Source: Mayamaea pseudoterrestris
Lineage: Eukaryota; Bacillariophyta; Bacillariophyceae; Sellaphorales; Sellaphoraceae
Length of the DNA stretch: 64,000 nt
Reading direction: 5' to 3'
NCBI GenBank assembly: GCA_027923505.1
Contig: BROI01000002.1
Span: 1,364,001 to 1,428,000 of the forward strand
Of the stretch, positions 1 through 9,457 are shown one piece after another. Numbering within the stretch: the first letter of the stretch is position 1; the number at the start of each line of letters is the position of its first letter. The notes under the pieces are model-generated. The model saw nothing but the letters and a program-made list of their open reading frames with translations. It made no database searches and was not told the origin of the DNA. The position numbers and the translations under genes were made by a program.

Positions 1-587
1 CGACTGGTGAGTAAAGATTGTGTGCTGCGAAAGTGACTGTGGATTTGTAGAGGACTCACGTGCGTGCTTGCCATTTTTGTCGCAGGATCAAAGCACCTCG
101 ATATGCTTGGCGAGCAGAATCGGAAGAACAGAGCAAAGTGTCCGGCTACATGAAAGAGAACAAGAATTTGCTTTTTCTTAAGCTGTTGAACTCGGGTCAT
201 ATGGTGCCTCTGGATATTCCGCGACAATCGCTTGAAATGATGTACAATTTCATGTACGACAAGAGCTTTGACCAGAGTCCACAGAGTATCAACCCGCAAG
301 CGAAGCAAGACAGCTGCCCTATATGTCCAAGGGCGACTTGCGATGATGCAAAGAATAATGGACATTCGATACCGGCGACTGCAACAACGACGAGTGCCGT
401 CATCCAGTCTGCCTATATTCCTTGGGCCGTTGCTGCCATTGCTGTTCTGTCGCTTATTGCAGTGGCGCTAACAAGGAGAAAGCAGCCGCGAATACACCAA
501 GAGCTTATCTCTGACTACGACCTTGAGCTAAGAGAAGGCAGTTACAGTGACCAGCAAGAGTTTAAGGTTGCCCGGGAAATTTCATAA
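1..587 (+). CDS. Serine carboxypeptidase (S10, KEX1-like), C-terminal part
   Basis: The C-terminus of a peptidase family S10 enzyme whose 5' part lies outside the window. Exon bases 1-6 are followed by an intron at 7-85 (GTGAGT...CAG) and a last exon from 86 to the TAA ending near 587. The catalytic-histidine block reads SGHMVPLDIPRQSLEMM, which matches the family's GHMVP signature. After it come a Ser/Thr-rich linker, one hydrophobic segment (roughly PWAVAAIAVLSLIAVAL) and a short acidic cytosolic tail. A C-terminal membrane anchor with tail is typical of KEX1-type carboxypeptidases of the secretory pathway, which trim basic residues from processed peptides. Substrate preference cannot be read here because the nucleophile half is missing. 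It converges with the next gene with about 44 bases between stops. Confidence 0.85.
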
Positions 588-630
588 TTTTATATTATAT
601 TTGCAGTTATACATTGCGTGGCTCGCGAAG

Positions 631-1965
631 CTAAAATATACAAAGTTCTGGGTCAAGGTCGTCATCTTCAGAGCTGCTCGTATCGCTCGAAGTGGCTGTG
701 CCTGCAGTGACATTCGCCCCGTTGCAGCCGTCAATCTCCGCCAACTGGGCCTCCTTGGCCGCCCGTGCAAGTCTGTGAAACATTCGTCTACGTTCGCGAC
801 GTTGCTGCCACTTTTGTGTGTCCATCTTGGCGGCCCCGATGCAAGCGCCAAGCCAGCATAACGACGCTCCAATGCAATAGTAGCACCCACGGCCAATCCA
901 GCACTGGTGTGCGTCGCAAACGTTTGAATCAAACGCCAGCATTGTAAAGGATTGCAAAAAGTAAGTCATCAACAGTCCAAAGCCAATCGGTTTCATCCGA
1001 ATGCTTTCCCAAACCACTGCCGTCGTTAAGAATATAGTAAAGAATGCTCCACAGACGGCACTGCTTGCGATGCACAGGCGGGCAAGCGTCATCATGATAT
1101 CGTCTGCAGTGCTGGCGCTGATTGGAATCGTTTGGCAGCCGTACAAATGCTCGTCGTATGTTTCATTGTAGCAAAGCTGCATTCGCAAAAGCCCAACCTG
1201 ATCGACCGGATTGTACATTGCTGATATATACAAGGGATCACGCAGCACCAAAAAGTCCGTGCCTCGTCGTGCCAAGACGGCCAAGGCACACCCCGCCCAG
1301 GCTAGTGCCACTGTCAGAAGAGTTGTCACTACACCATGCCCCCAGCAGTGTATGCATTTGGAGTAATGTTCCAGCGAGTCGTTGTGGCGCTTCTTTTTCT
1401 TCATCTTGGGTCGAATGGGCGACGCGCAACGACAAGGTGTTGGGCTATCAAAACTGGAATGAACCGTCAGCTCGTCCGCACCAAGCGTTTCGTCGGACGC
1501 ATCATATACAAGCTCCAAATCCATCTCCTCGTCAAGCGCTTCCGGTTCATATACAATTCTTCGGTCTCGAGTAATGTGCTGTTCATTCGTCTGATTTCGC
1601 AACGATGTTGAAGGTTCTTGTTGCTGCTGTGAGAAAACCACCTCCACGTCGTCACGACTCTGGCACCTCGAGGTTGAACATGGAAAATCTTGCAACCGAT
1701 TATCATTATGTTCCGACACATGATCGACTCCGTGCAAGGCATCCTCCGAAAACCAATCCTCGTCACTAAAGAGTCTGCCACGATGATTGTTGTCATTGTC
1801 TTCCTCCTCGTCACTACTACTGGCAAACTCGACGCCGGAAAAGAGCGACGACGAGCAGGAGGATTGCGAGCGCTGCTCGGCGGGGCCTTGCATGGTGCAA
1901 GATTCATTGTCGTCATTGTCACTGTCGGATCGTCCCCAATCCATAAAGGCACGAAAACTGTTCAT
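631..1965 (-). CDS. Hypothetical protein with acidic N-terminus and about four membrane segments
   Basis: A single-exon reading frame of 444 residues. The first 180 residues are rich in Asp, Glu and Ser and look disordered. A basic patch (PKMKKKKRHN) precedes the first hydrophobic segment, VVTTLLTVALAWAGCALAVL. Three further hydrophobic stretches follow (around MMTLARLCIASSAVCGAFFT, FGLLMTYFLQSFTMLAF and CIGASLCWLGACIGAA). The loop between the last two segments is cysteine-rich. The C-terminus is again acidic (SSSEDDDLDPELCIF). I do not recognise the family. The layout resembles a small tetraspan protein with long cytosolic ends, but that is only a topology guess. The start is the first ATG, and a TATATA run about 60 bases upstream supports it. 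Confidence 0.7.
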   Translation of the reverse strand: MNSFRAFMDWGRSDSDNDDNESCTMQGPAEQRSQSSCSSSLFSGVEFASSSDEEEDNDNNHRGRLFSDEDWFSEDALHGVDHVSEHNDNRLQDFPCSTSRCQSRDDVEVVFSQQQQEPSTSLRNQTNEQHITRDRRIVYEPEALDEEMDLELVYDASDETLGADELTVHSSFDSPTPCRCASPIRPKMKKKKRHNDSLEHYSKCIHCWGHGVVTTLLTVALAWAGCALAVLARRGTDFLVLRDPLYISAMYNPVDQVGLLRMQLCYNETYDEHLYGCQTIPISASTADDIMMTLARLCIASSAVCGAFFTIFLTTAVVWESIRMKPIGFGLLMTYFLQSFTMLAFDSNVCDAHQCWIGRGCYYCIGASLCWLGACIGAAKMDTQKWQQRRERRRMFHRLARAAKEAQLAEIDGCNGANVTAGTATSSDTSSSEDDDLDPELCIF

Positions 1966-2645
1966 GGTATGTTTACAAAGATGAGTGCGGTCGGGACCTC
2001 AGCTGATGGAGCGCTCCACTATATATCTACAAGGCGCGTTTCTCGGTTTAAATTTTGCGTGGGAGTTTGTGTTTGAATCTTGTTGTTTCCACGCTGCGAA
2101 CAAATCCGATGGCGAAGGATCCACGAAAAACCTGAATGGCATCACGCTCATTGACAGATTTAAACGCTTCGCGGAGACGGCTGGCGGAACGTTTCCGCAG
2201 CGTCCGTTGCCTGGTGCACCTCTGTTGTTGGTGCCATCGATCATGCCATGGTTGCGGTGACTGAAAAAGTGAGGCGCTCGATGGTTCTGTCATGGTGACG
2301 TTGAGTGATGGGTAGTTAGATGAAAGATTGCCGCCCGGCGCGAGATGACTCGACTGACGCGCTAAGGTCACACTCGCGTCGCAGAGGTTTCAGTTTTTTG
2401 CAATCGCATGACGACGAGCATCATCTTTTTGCAATGGAATTGCAACGAACGCAATAGCCATCATAAACATTAACAAAGGCTGAACTACCGTAGCATACGT
2501 CGGCTTATTGCAGAGTTAATTCGAGATTGGCCGCTAGATTCGCTATTCATCACGGTTAACGACGACGGCTACTGCAAGCTGCACATCCATTTGCATCCGC
2601 CTCTCGTCATTTTGGCAAGCCACAAAGCCTAATACTTTCACTCAC
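1966..2645. promoter_or_regulatory. Divergent intergenic region
   Basis: This 680-base spacer separates the minus-strand four-TM gene from the plus-strand TOM1-like gene, so it should hold both promoters. A TATATA run near 2023-2028 is well placed for the minus-strand gene. Open frames here are short and lack recognisable content. Confidence 0.4.
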
Positions 2646-3851
2646 ATGACATCACCATTCATACTTGCCATGCACGAAGACTATCAAATTGACCAGCAGG
2701 AATCAGACGCAACTTTCGTCAACGATGAATACGACCGCGACTTGTCGCAGCGCATTCACCGCAACGCGCACGACTACTACGGCAACTACAGCATCACCAC
2801 GTCCGTGACGATTCGCGTCACGCCGCAGCAGGACCATTTATATAGCTGGGCAATACTGTGGGGACTGTTTTTGGTGGCGACCATGGTGGCGGCAGTGCAG
2901 TCGCATCAGGAATATAGAGTCATGGAGAATCGCAAGCGCGTGGAGGATGTGGAACATACGCCGGGAGCGGATGGGGAAGGAGTCAGTACGGCGGATGCCA
3001 CGCGGGGAATGGTGCGTGTGAATGAAAAAGAGTCTAGAGTCTGCCGAGTTTGTTCGCATTGCTTATTCTCGATCGCTTCCATCACGTGTTTCAATTACTA
3101 GTTTCGTCGCTTGCTGCTCCTCGCCATGCTGTCTCGTGTCATTGTCATGCCGATTCAAATATGGAGCGATCCCATTTCGTGGCAGTTCATTGGCGATACA
3201 CTGCCGGAAATGATTTTTGCGTCCGCCTGGACCATGCTGGTCAGTTTCTTTGTCCAATTGGTGGGACTGGCGACTGGCACTGGCACCAACACGAGTCCCG
3301 GTATTGTCATTCAATGCACCGCCTACATTGTTTACTCGATACTAATACTGCTGCAGGAGTGGAACAATGTGGCAACCTTGTTGCTGTATTCGCTCATGTG
3401 TTGCATTTATTCGGCGCTCTTTGGCATTTGCGTCTACTTTTTGCCAAGACTAGTGACCATGCTGCATTCCAGTTTGCATGGCACGTTGGCAATTCGATTG
3501 GGACTGTGTACGATTGTCTGCATTAGCTTGTTCTTGGCGCACACCATTGGCTACGCGCAGCTGGTGGTGGATCCACCGCCCAATGTGTACTGGTGGTGGC
3601 AGTATGGCGTGTTGGAGCTGTTGCCGAGCGTCGTGTTTCTTGGCATGATGAACACCATTTCCAACAAGTCGCGGCGGCCCGATACGAATGGAGACGTTGA
3701 CGAAGAGGTGGTGGCGCCGCTACGGATTGGTTTGAAGCGAAGCGAATCGACCAATTCAACGGCGAGCGGCGGCGGACGAAGGATACATGAGTCGACTGGT
3801 TTGCTCAAGACAACTGTCGCGTATGGATCGACATCAGATATGGCAGGCTAG
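2646..3851 (+). CDS. Multi-pass membrane protein, THH1/TOM1/TOM3-like
   Basis: Two exons: 2646-3011 and 3102-3851, with a 90-base phase-0 intron (GTGCGT...TAG). The product has about 371 residues. After a polar N-terminus, the first membrane segment is YSWAILWGLFLVATMVAAV. About six more follow, including MIFASAWTMLVSFFVQLVG, which has the LPxxxFxSxxTxLVxFFxxL pattern of the TOM1/TOM3 seven-TM family. Plant members sit in the vacuolar membrane. That identity is suggested by topology and this one block only. The last 65 residues are a polar Ser/Thr-rich tail. Joining the exons restores a continuous protein, which supports the intron. A second in-frame ATG lies eight codons downstream. Confidence 0.6.
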
Positions 3852-4203
3852 GGCTGCGTATGTGCTTGTTTAGCCTTGCGACGAGGTTGCTTGTTCAATG
3901 TGTGCGTGGATGAGCGTTTTGACGACCCGTCGCTCGGCGCCGCGTTAATGTTTCATATAGGTATGTCTGCATTTTAAGAACCTTTAATAAATATATACAA
4001 TGTTAACAGTATATGAATTTAACAAGCTTAAAAGCTGCGCCCGTCTACCGTAGTGGTGATGACATTCATTCGTTCGACGCATCGATGGGGCACCAAAAAC
4101 CATAGTTTGTAAGCAATATACCTTCGCCAAGGCTGGATTCAGCCGCCGTACTTTCAACGCTGTCAATGCAGGCACGGCAAATCATGCTGCCCGACACCAA
4201 CCG
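3852..4203. other. Convergent 3' spacer
   Basis: About 350 bases between two convergent genes. It contains an AATAAATATA run near 3986 that could serve as a polyadenylation signal. No gene is visible. Confidence 0.4.
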
Positions 4204-4938
4204 CTACTTCCATCGACCGATGCGTTGCCACCAATCCAACTGACCGTCCAAGTGTTTCTGCTGCTGCTGCTCCAAAATCGGCAACGGACCTTTAACATTT
4301 GGCTCGCCACGACTCGCACGGTTACTCGTCATGCTGGAGATAACGTCACTTTCGTTCAATGGTCCTGGAATGGGAAACGTTTCGGAGACAATCGAATGAT
4401 TGTTCACCACAAAGCCGGCGGCTTGGCGATGCACCATTAACTCCCATCGAGCCGTCAAGGCTTGTTTGCGCGCAGTATTATAGGCCTGAATGCAGTTTCG
4501 AAGTTCGGTCAAGGTTTCAGTACTAACACTGTCACGTTCGTCATTCACCTGTTCCACTAGTTGGTGGTACTTTTGCAGTTGCTCCTCCAAAACTCGTATC
4601 GCACTGACCACTTTGCGCCCCTGCTTGCCCAGCGCCCCTCCAATGGCGGACTGCAGCTCGTGCGCCAGCGACTGCAGGTGCATGGTTGGCGAGTCGTGCA
4701 CGGCGGACCGAATCTCCTGAATGTAGGCGTTATGACGCTGCTCGCGGGGATTCTTGCAGCGATGGGCGACTCGCTCCCATGTTGGTAATGCTAATGATGG
4801 AGTTGATGGCTTGAAACTTGATGCAGATTGGTGATTACTCGTCGTAGCCGAGCTACTTGATGCAGCAAAACATCGGCTACCAATGCAAGTATTGACGAGA
4901 CATCGTCGTTTAGTTAATTGAACAATTAGAGGAATCAT
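4204..4938 (-). CDS. Hypothetical protein, probable mitochondrial import, coiled coil
   Basis: The 244-residue product starts at ATG 4938. The frame stays open upstream to 5142, but that extension lacks features. The chosen start gives a basic, Ser/Cys-rich N-terminus without acidic residues, typical of a mitochondrial presequence. The middle (roughly residues 85-185) is a helical region with heptad-like hydrophobics around ALGKQGRKVVSAIRVLEEQL and YHQLVEQVNDERDSV. It is followed by WELMVHRQAAGFVVNNHSIV and ends in LDGQLDWWQRIGRWK, a Trp-rich tip. I do not recognise the family. It shares a 334-base divergent spacer with the GCR1_C gene. Confidence 0.6.
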   Translation of the reverse strand: MIPLIVQLTKRRCLVNTCIGSRCFAASSSSATTSNHQSASSFKPSTPSLALPTWERVAHRCKNPREQRHNAYIQEIRSAVHDSPTMHLQSLAHELQSAIGGALGKQGRKVVSAIRVLEEQLQKYHQLVEQVNDERDSVSTETLTELRNCIQAYNTARKQALTARWELMVHRQAAGFVVNNHSIVSETFPIPGPLNESDVISSMTSNRASRGEPNVKGPLPILEQQQQKHLDGQLDWWQRIGRWK

Positions 4939-5272
4939 GTTTGTGTTTCTGCAGAGCAGTATTTTCAAAGAACAAGAAAGTTGCCGACGGCGGATCTTCG
5001 ACGAATGAGGCTTGAGCGCGCCATCAGCGCGGCGGCAACTCCTACCGGTATCCCTAACCTCAAGTGACGTCGTGCTTGGATTCTGACTGGCTGCGAGTGA
5101 GTCAGACCAAACGGTTGGTCGCGAGACCATCGTCGAGCGCAAAGCAAAGATGCGAGCGAGCTGATCGACTGTTTGCTTGTGAGACGCCTACAGTAGTCTT
5201 TGCGTTGGAGAAACAAGGCCTATCATTAGAGACTTGATAGAAGAGACAAGGAGACATATAGATTGACTTGCA
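4939..5272. promoter_or_regulatory. Divergent intergenic region
   Basis: A short spacer that should contain promoters for the coiled-coil gene (minus) and the GCR1_C regulator (plus). It carries one TACCGGTA palindrome at 5043-5050 and a TGAGTCA box near 5098, a typical bZIP half-palindrome. Function is inferred from position only. Confidence 0.35.
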
Positions 5273-6511
5273 ATGAGTGAGACGTTACATCGAAGCGACG
5301 CCAGTCGCGAACGCACCAATGACACGACGGATGTAAACAGCAGCAAAATAATGGCAGCAACTTTGAACAATACTTTTCCGGCAGCCGATGCATCAGCGAC
5401 GCAAGCAGCAAAGCGTCAGACAAACTTGAATGTAGCGACTGGAGACGGCAGCCAGGAATCACAGGCAGCAGCGTCTTCTGATGCAAATATCGAAGGCAAT
5501 TTATTGAACAATGAGAGTCATGAACAGCAGGAAACGCAGCTTACGTCTAATAAGAAACGCAAAGGAAGAACAGCACCAGTCACTATAAATAATGTTACAG
5601 AATCGGTCTTGGAGCGCCGCTTAAAGTCCATGGAGAAGACTTTGAATACAACCAATGGAATTGCACAAAAGGCGCTCAAGGAAGCGCAGGAATCGCGATT
5701 GGACGTTGGACGCGCCCTTTACAATCAATCGCAGCTAACCAAGACGCAAACGCTACTCTTGTCCAACCAGCGACAAATCATGGTGAATCAGCAACACATC
5801 ATGGCGGCGCTGTCTGCTAATGGACAGTTGGCAGCTGCGGCTCCATCGCAGGTAATCAATGCTGTTTCCACCAATCAACTTGATTTAGCAGCTGCCGGCG
5901 CTGCAAACATGCCCGAACTTTCATTGAACCAAATGACGCATCATGCACCTACCTATGCAGGTATAATGCAGAGTCCAGAAACTCCAGCGCGTAACGTAGC
6001 CGCTGCCAATCCAACATCCGCGTCGCCAACTCCTGCATCGGGAAGGAAACGAAAAGCAAATACACCATCAAAAAGTCATACCGCCGGTCTACCTCCCGAC
6101 TTGCTGGGCCACGTGCCGCTCCGCGCCACCTACGACACCATTTACCAAGTCTTCGAGGACTGGTACGGCTTGGGTGACGCTGCAACCAATCCGTTTGTGC
6201 ATCACGGCGGCATGCTCGGCCTCGAAAAGACGCACGGCAGCAGCTGGCGGTCGGCCTACGTGACGGCCGAGCAAAAGAAGTTTTCGCGCGTCAAGACAGT
6301 CATGCATTTTATTGAATTGTGCATGAATCATAACATGAAACTGGCGAATGATAGTGTCAGTAAAAGTACGATTCAGACGGAGCTGCTGCTCGAGTTGGAA
6401 CCTCACTACAAGGCGCTGGCAACCATGGCACGGTTTGCGAAAAAGTGGCAAGCGGAGCAAAAGGACTTGCCGGTGGTTGCGTCCGTGCGAGCTAATTTGG
6501 AGACGCGATGA
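5273..6511 (+). CDS. Putative transcription regulator with GCR1_C-type DNA-binding domain
   Basis: A single exon of 412 residues. The N-terminal 100 residues are low-complexity and polar. A basic patch KKRKGR near residue 95 could be a nuclear signal. Residues about 105-185 form a Gln-rich coiled coil (ESVLERRLKSMEKTLN onward), suggesting oligomerisation. A second basic patch (GRKRKA) leads into the C-terminal domain at about 275-400. There, FEDWYGLG, GLEKTHGSSWRS and QKKFSRVKTVMHFI follow the pattern of the GCR1_C domain (W-x-EW...L-E...W-R...FY-R-R-K). In yeast this domain binds DNA in glycolytic gene activators. Targets here are unknown. The ATG at 5273 is the first in frame. Confidence 0.7.
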   Translation: MSETLHRSDASRERTNDTTDVNSSKIMAATLNNTFPAADASATQAAKRQTNLNVATGDGSQESQAAASSDANIEGNLLNNESHEQQETQLTSNKKRKGRTAPVTINNVTESVLERRLKSMEKTLNTTNGIAQKALKEAQESRLDVGRALYNQSQLTKTQTLLLSNQRQIMVNQQHIMAALSANGQLAAAAPSQVINAVSTNQLDLAAAGAANMPELSLNQMTHHAPTYAGIMQSPETPARNVAAANPTSASPTPASGRKRKANTPSKSHTAGLPPDLLGHVPLRATYDTIYQVFEDWYGLGDAATNPFVHHGGMLGLEKTHGSSWRSAYVTAEQKKFSRVKTVMHFIELCMNHNMKLANDSVSKSTIQTELLLELEPHYKALATMARFAKKWQAEQKDLPVVASVRANLETR

Positions 6512-6908
6512 AAAAGAGTTGGGTGAAGTAAATCGGCCGTGTGATCTGGTCGCATATCCTGTCGTCCATTTTTATAATTCGGCACGTCAAGCTTCCATTA
6601 TGAAGTCAATGAAGCGGACCCATTTATGATTTGTGAGAAGCAGCAAGCCGACCGTTTGTACGGTGGGACGCAGGATGTCCAATTGGTGTGCGAGGCATGC
6701 TATATCTCTATTTGCAAAGACATACAGCACTGCCTACTTGTATTGCGCAAGGCTGCCAGTTGACTAAACTACTATTTTATAAGACGCGCATGCACATTGT
6801 AATCGAATACGTTAAAATAAAACTTATTTTAGTTGAGACAGAGACAGTTACAACATCAACCACAGTGGATCATGTCCATCTCTCAGTCTATCAATTTGAT
6901 GTCCGAAG
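6512..6908. other. Convergent 3' spacer
   Basis: Nearly 400 bases between convergent genes. An AATAAAA run near 6817 lies downstream of the GCR1_C gene and may be its polyadenylation signal. No gene is visible. Confidence 0.35.
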
Positions 6909-7373
6909 CTACTTGAAACAATTGGGAGATATGGTGGGAATTTTGCTGGGATTGAATGATGGCATCTTGCTTGGAACTCCTGAAGGCTGCGACGACGGCT
7001 TGCGGCTTGGTGCGATAACGGGCGGAGCCACTGGAGCCTTGGTGACGGGCGGAGCCACGGGAGCCTTGGTGACTGGCGGCTTGACTGGAGCAGCCGTCGC
7101 TGCCCGGTCACATGGAAAGACTCTCGTGCCTTCCTTGCGATAGAACTTCTTTCTGAGAACCTTGCACCTTTCGTTGCCCTTCGTGCGAGCAGGACAAATC
7201 TTGGTGATGCAGTACTCGACACAGATGGCCAAGGCACGACCTTTATAAGCCGAGCAGATTGTAGGTGTTCCCATACTTTTGCTTTTGCTTTTGCTGCCTT
7301 GGGCGAGAAGTTCTCCATCCTGAGCAATGGCCATGACCAGCATGGCCGCGAAGATTGTCGCAATCATCATCAT
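6909..7373 (-). CDS. Secreted Cys-rich protein with PSxxPS tail
   Basis: A protein of 154 residues from ATG 7373; the frame is open further upstream but only this start exposes a signal peptide (MMMIATIFAAMLVMAIAQ). The mature part begins with a compact domain with six cysteines (ICSAY...CVEYCITKICPA...CKVL...FPC). Two copies of a KAPVAPPVT-type proline repeat follow, then a PSxxPSxxPS tail (SRKPSSQPSGVPSKMPS). Such tails are abundant in diatom extracellular proteins and are thought to sit in the cell wall or mucilage. The exact role is unknown. The proline repeat is encoded by a 30-to-40-base tandem duplication at about 7018-7090. Confidence 0.7.
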   Translation of the reverse strand: MMMIATIFAAMLVMAIAQDGELLAQGSKSKSKSMGTPTICSAYKGRALAICVEYCITKICPARTKGNERCKVLRKKFYRKEGTRVFPCDRAATAAPVKPPVTKAPVAPPVTKAPVAPPVIAPSRKPSSQPSGVPSKMPSFNPSKIPTISPNCFK

Positions 7374-8449
7374 TGTTTCGCGGCGGTGCTGGATAGGGTA
7401 AAATGTGAGCGCATTGACGGATTCGTCCCTCGTCGCGCAGATTACGCACGATCGTTTGGTGTCAAGTGCTTGATTATTTGTCTCTAGTTTTAGAAGATTA
7501 CGCACGATTGTTAGCTGTCAAGCGTCCGACTGTTATGTATGTGTCCGATTGTCCTTGGTTTAATTGGCTTTTTTTCGATGCTACGATTGTTCCTCGCTTG
7601 CGTGAGTCTGGTATATATTCCACAGAGAGGATGTACGCACGATCGCATGTACCAAGTGACCGGGGAGCATCTAAAACATGCCCATGAGTCTCATTCATTG
7701 GACGCTTTCGTTGTCCTTTGGGCAAGGATTGATACTGTGATAAAAAATACGCACGATCAAACTGTCTGACTTGTAATCTGAAACGAATGTGCATCCGACT
7801 TTGACGACTCTCATTGGTGCAAAATGTGATAATGTCAGATCTGGCGTCAAAGACATTAATGACGCTTGGCACCCCCTTCTTTACTCCGATGCGAACCGGC
7901 GCGACGCAATTGCCCAAGTCATTTGCACGCCAGATCTACCGCTCCCTTTGAAACCGACGGTACACACCGGTACATGCTTGTACTCCTATCATATAACATG
8001 TACGAGTTGCACAGTTTAACTGTATTCTGGTACGCGTATTTATTATGATAAGTAATGGTACACGTCGTCGAGTTTGGATACGTGATCGGCTCACTGTTAA
8101 TTGGATATTGCGGGTAGCGTTAATCCGAAGCCATCCCTCAATCGTGTCCGGCAATCTAAGCCTCATGTCATAAGTTGAGAATGACCTTTACTGCGTTCGA
8201 AGGAAGGTCACAGGCTTAAGAATTAAATTTCGCCGCATGTCTGAAAGTCATCTTTAAACGTCACTCGAACAATTGCGGAGTAATTTGTACGGAGCATTTG
8301 CTATAAAAAGACAGTCAGTGATCAGCTGTTTTCCCGGCGATACTAAAAATGTCCGCGCGTCATCTGCATTGGACAATTGCCGACGATTAGAATTTCGCCT
8401 CACAATCTCACAAACGCAACTTAACCAACTTTCGCTCACCTCACTCAAG
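7374..8449. promoter_or_regulatory. Long divergent spacer with repeated TACGCACGAT motif
   Basis: More than 1 kb without a convincing gene, between the minus-strand secreted protein and the plus-strand LGDNP-family gene. TACGCACGAT occurs at 7443, 7499, 7634 and 7748. The first two copies lie in a partial 56-base tandem duplication. CTATAAAAAG at 8301-8310 is a reasonable TATA box for the gene starting at 8450. Short open frames here lack features. Confidence 0.45.
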
Positions 8450-8899
8450 ATGGCTCCACGAACACAAAGCATCCTCAAGCGCAAAGGGTCTCCTAGATCC
8501 TATTACGGTGACGTCTCTTTCGGCGATGTGACAGTCTACGTGTTCCAAAGCATTCTCGGAGACAATCCATCCTGCAGTGATGGCTGCCCAATTGCACTCG
8601 GCTCCGAACTGAAACTCCAAAGCACAATTACAGTCAAACAGCACGAGCAGGTCAAGAAAACGCGCCCACGCCACACAAAGAGAGTCAATAGACTCAATGC
8701 TGCTGCTCGCGATACCTATTTGCTGAATGAAGGATACACCTTGGCCGAGATCGACGCTACTGCTGACGCCATCAAGCTTATTCAAAAGCAACGGACAGAT
8801 ACCAATGAATCTACAAAGACGACAAGTTGGAGCATCTTTCGCAGGGCAGTCGATGGAACCTTCAAAGCTCAACGAAAACTTGCAGGTATTGCGGCATAA
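8450..8899 (+). CDS. Diatom-type VxFGxVxV...LGDNP-motif protein
   Basis: Starting at ATG 8450 gives 149 residues; the frame is open upstream but contains no conserved sequence. Near the N-terminus the string YGDVSFGDVTVYVFQSILGD is followed by NPSCSDGCPIALG. This is the signature V-x-F-x-x-V-x-V-x-x-[YF]-x-x-x-LGDNP-x-x-S-x-G-P-x-x-L repeatedly seen in small stramenopile proteins of unknown function. After it comes a basic stretch (KKTRPRHTKRVNRL), then an acidic amphipathic segment, then a WSIFRRAVDG block. There is no signal peptide or membrane segment. Cellular role is unknown; a nuclear site is plausible from the basic patch. Confidence 0.7.
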   Translation: MAPRTQSILKRKGSPRSYYGDVSFGDVTVYVFQSILGDNPSCSDGCPIALGSELKLQSTITVKQHEQVKKTRPRHTKRVNRLNAAARDTYLLNEGYTLAEIDATADAIKLIQKQRTDTNESTKTTSWSIFRRAVDGTFKAQRKLAGIAA

Positions 8900-9457
8900 C
8901 TTTTTGCTTCCGACACTACTTGTACATCATTAGCAATTTATATTACATTTTAGCAAATTCTTTATGCTTATTTCAATATACTATATACTATATAAAAAGC
9001 AATCGACAAACTGTAGATGGCAATGCTCGCATGCCATGCCATTGGCATCCTTGGAGTTTGCGTCACTGTGTCACCGACCAAATATCCAATGTGCAGCAAT
9101 CAGCTAACATGATAATCCAAGCGTACAGCATATTGTCATGTATGGCACTGACATTACACATAGATATCGGCCTATTAGGATCCGGCAGAGGCTGCATGGA
9201 AAGCATTTCCTTGTAACGTTCCATAAAAGGCAAGGCAACAATCAAGCGCCATCGTTTACTGAATTTGTTCGCTTGAGACGTACTCGCCTAACAGTAACAA
9301 GCACGATCGCTTTCCACGTGCCCCCTACTTGATGAAGTACCAATCTATGCATCGCAACTGTGACCTAACTCGTAAAGTGGTAAGTTGACTATCATTTACT
9401 GGCACGTCTCCAGTCGCCTGCACACGTCATTGCTGCATTTTATACGAAAAGATCATC
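8900..9457. other. Convergent 3' spacer, no gene seen
   Basis: An AT-rich stretch of 558 bases follows the LGDNP gene, then unremarkable sequence. Short frames on both strands have no recognisable content. Confidence 0.4.
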
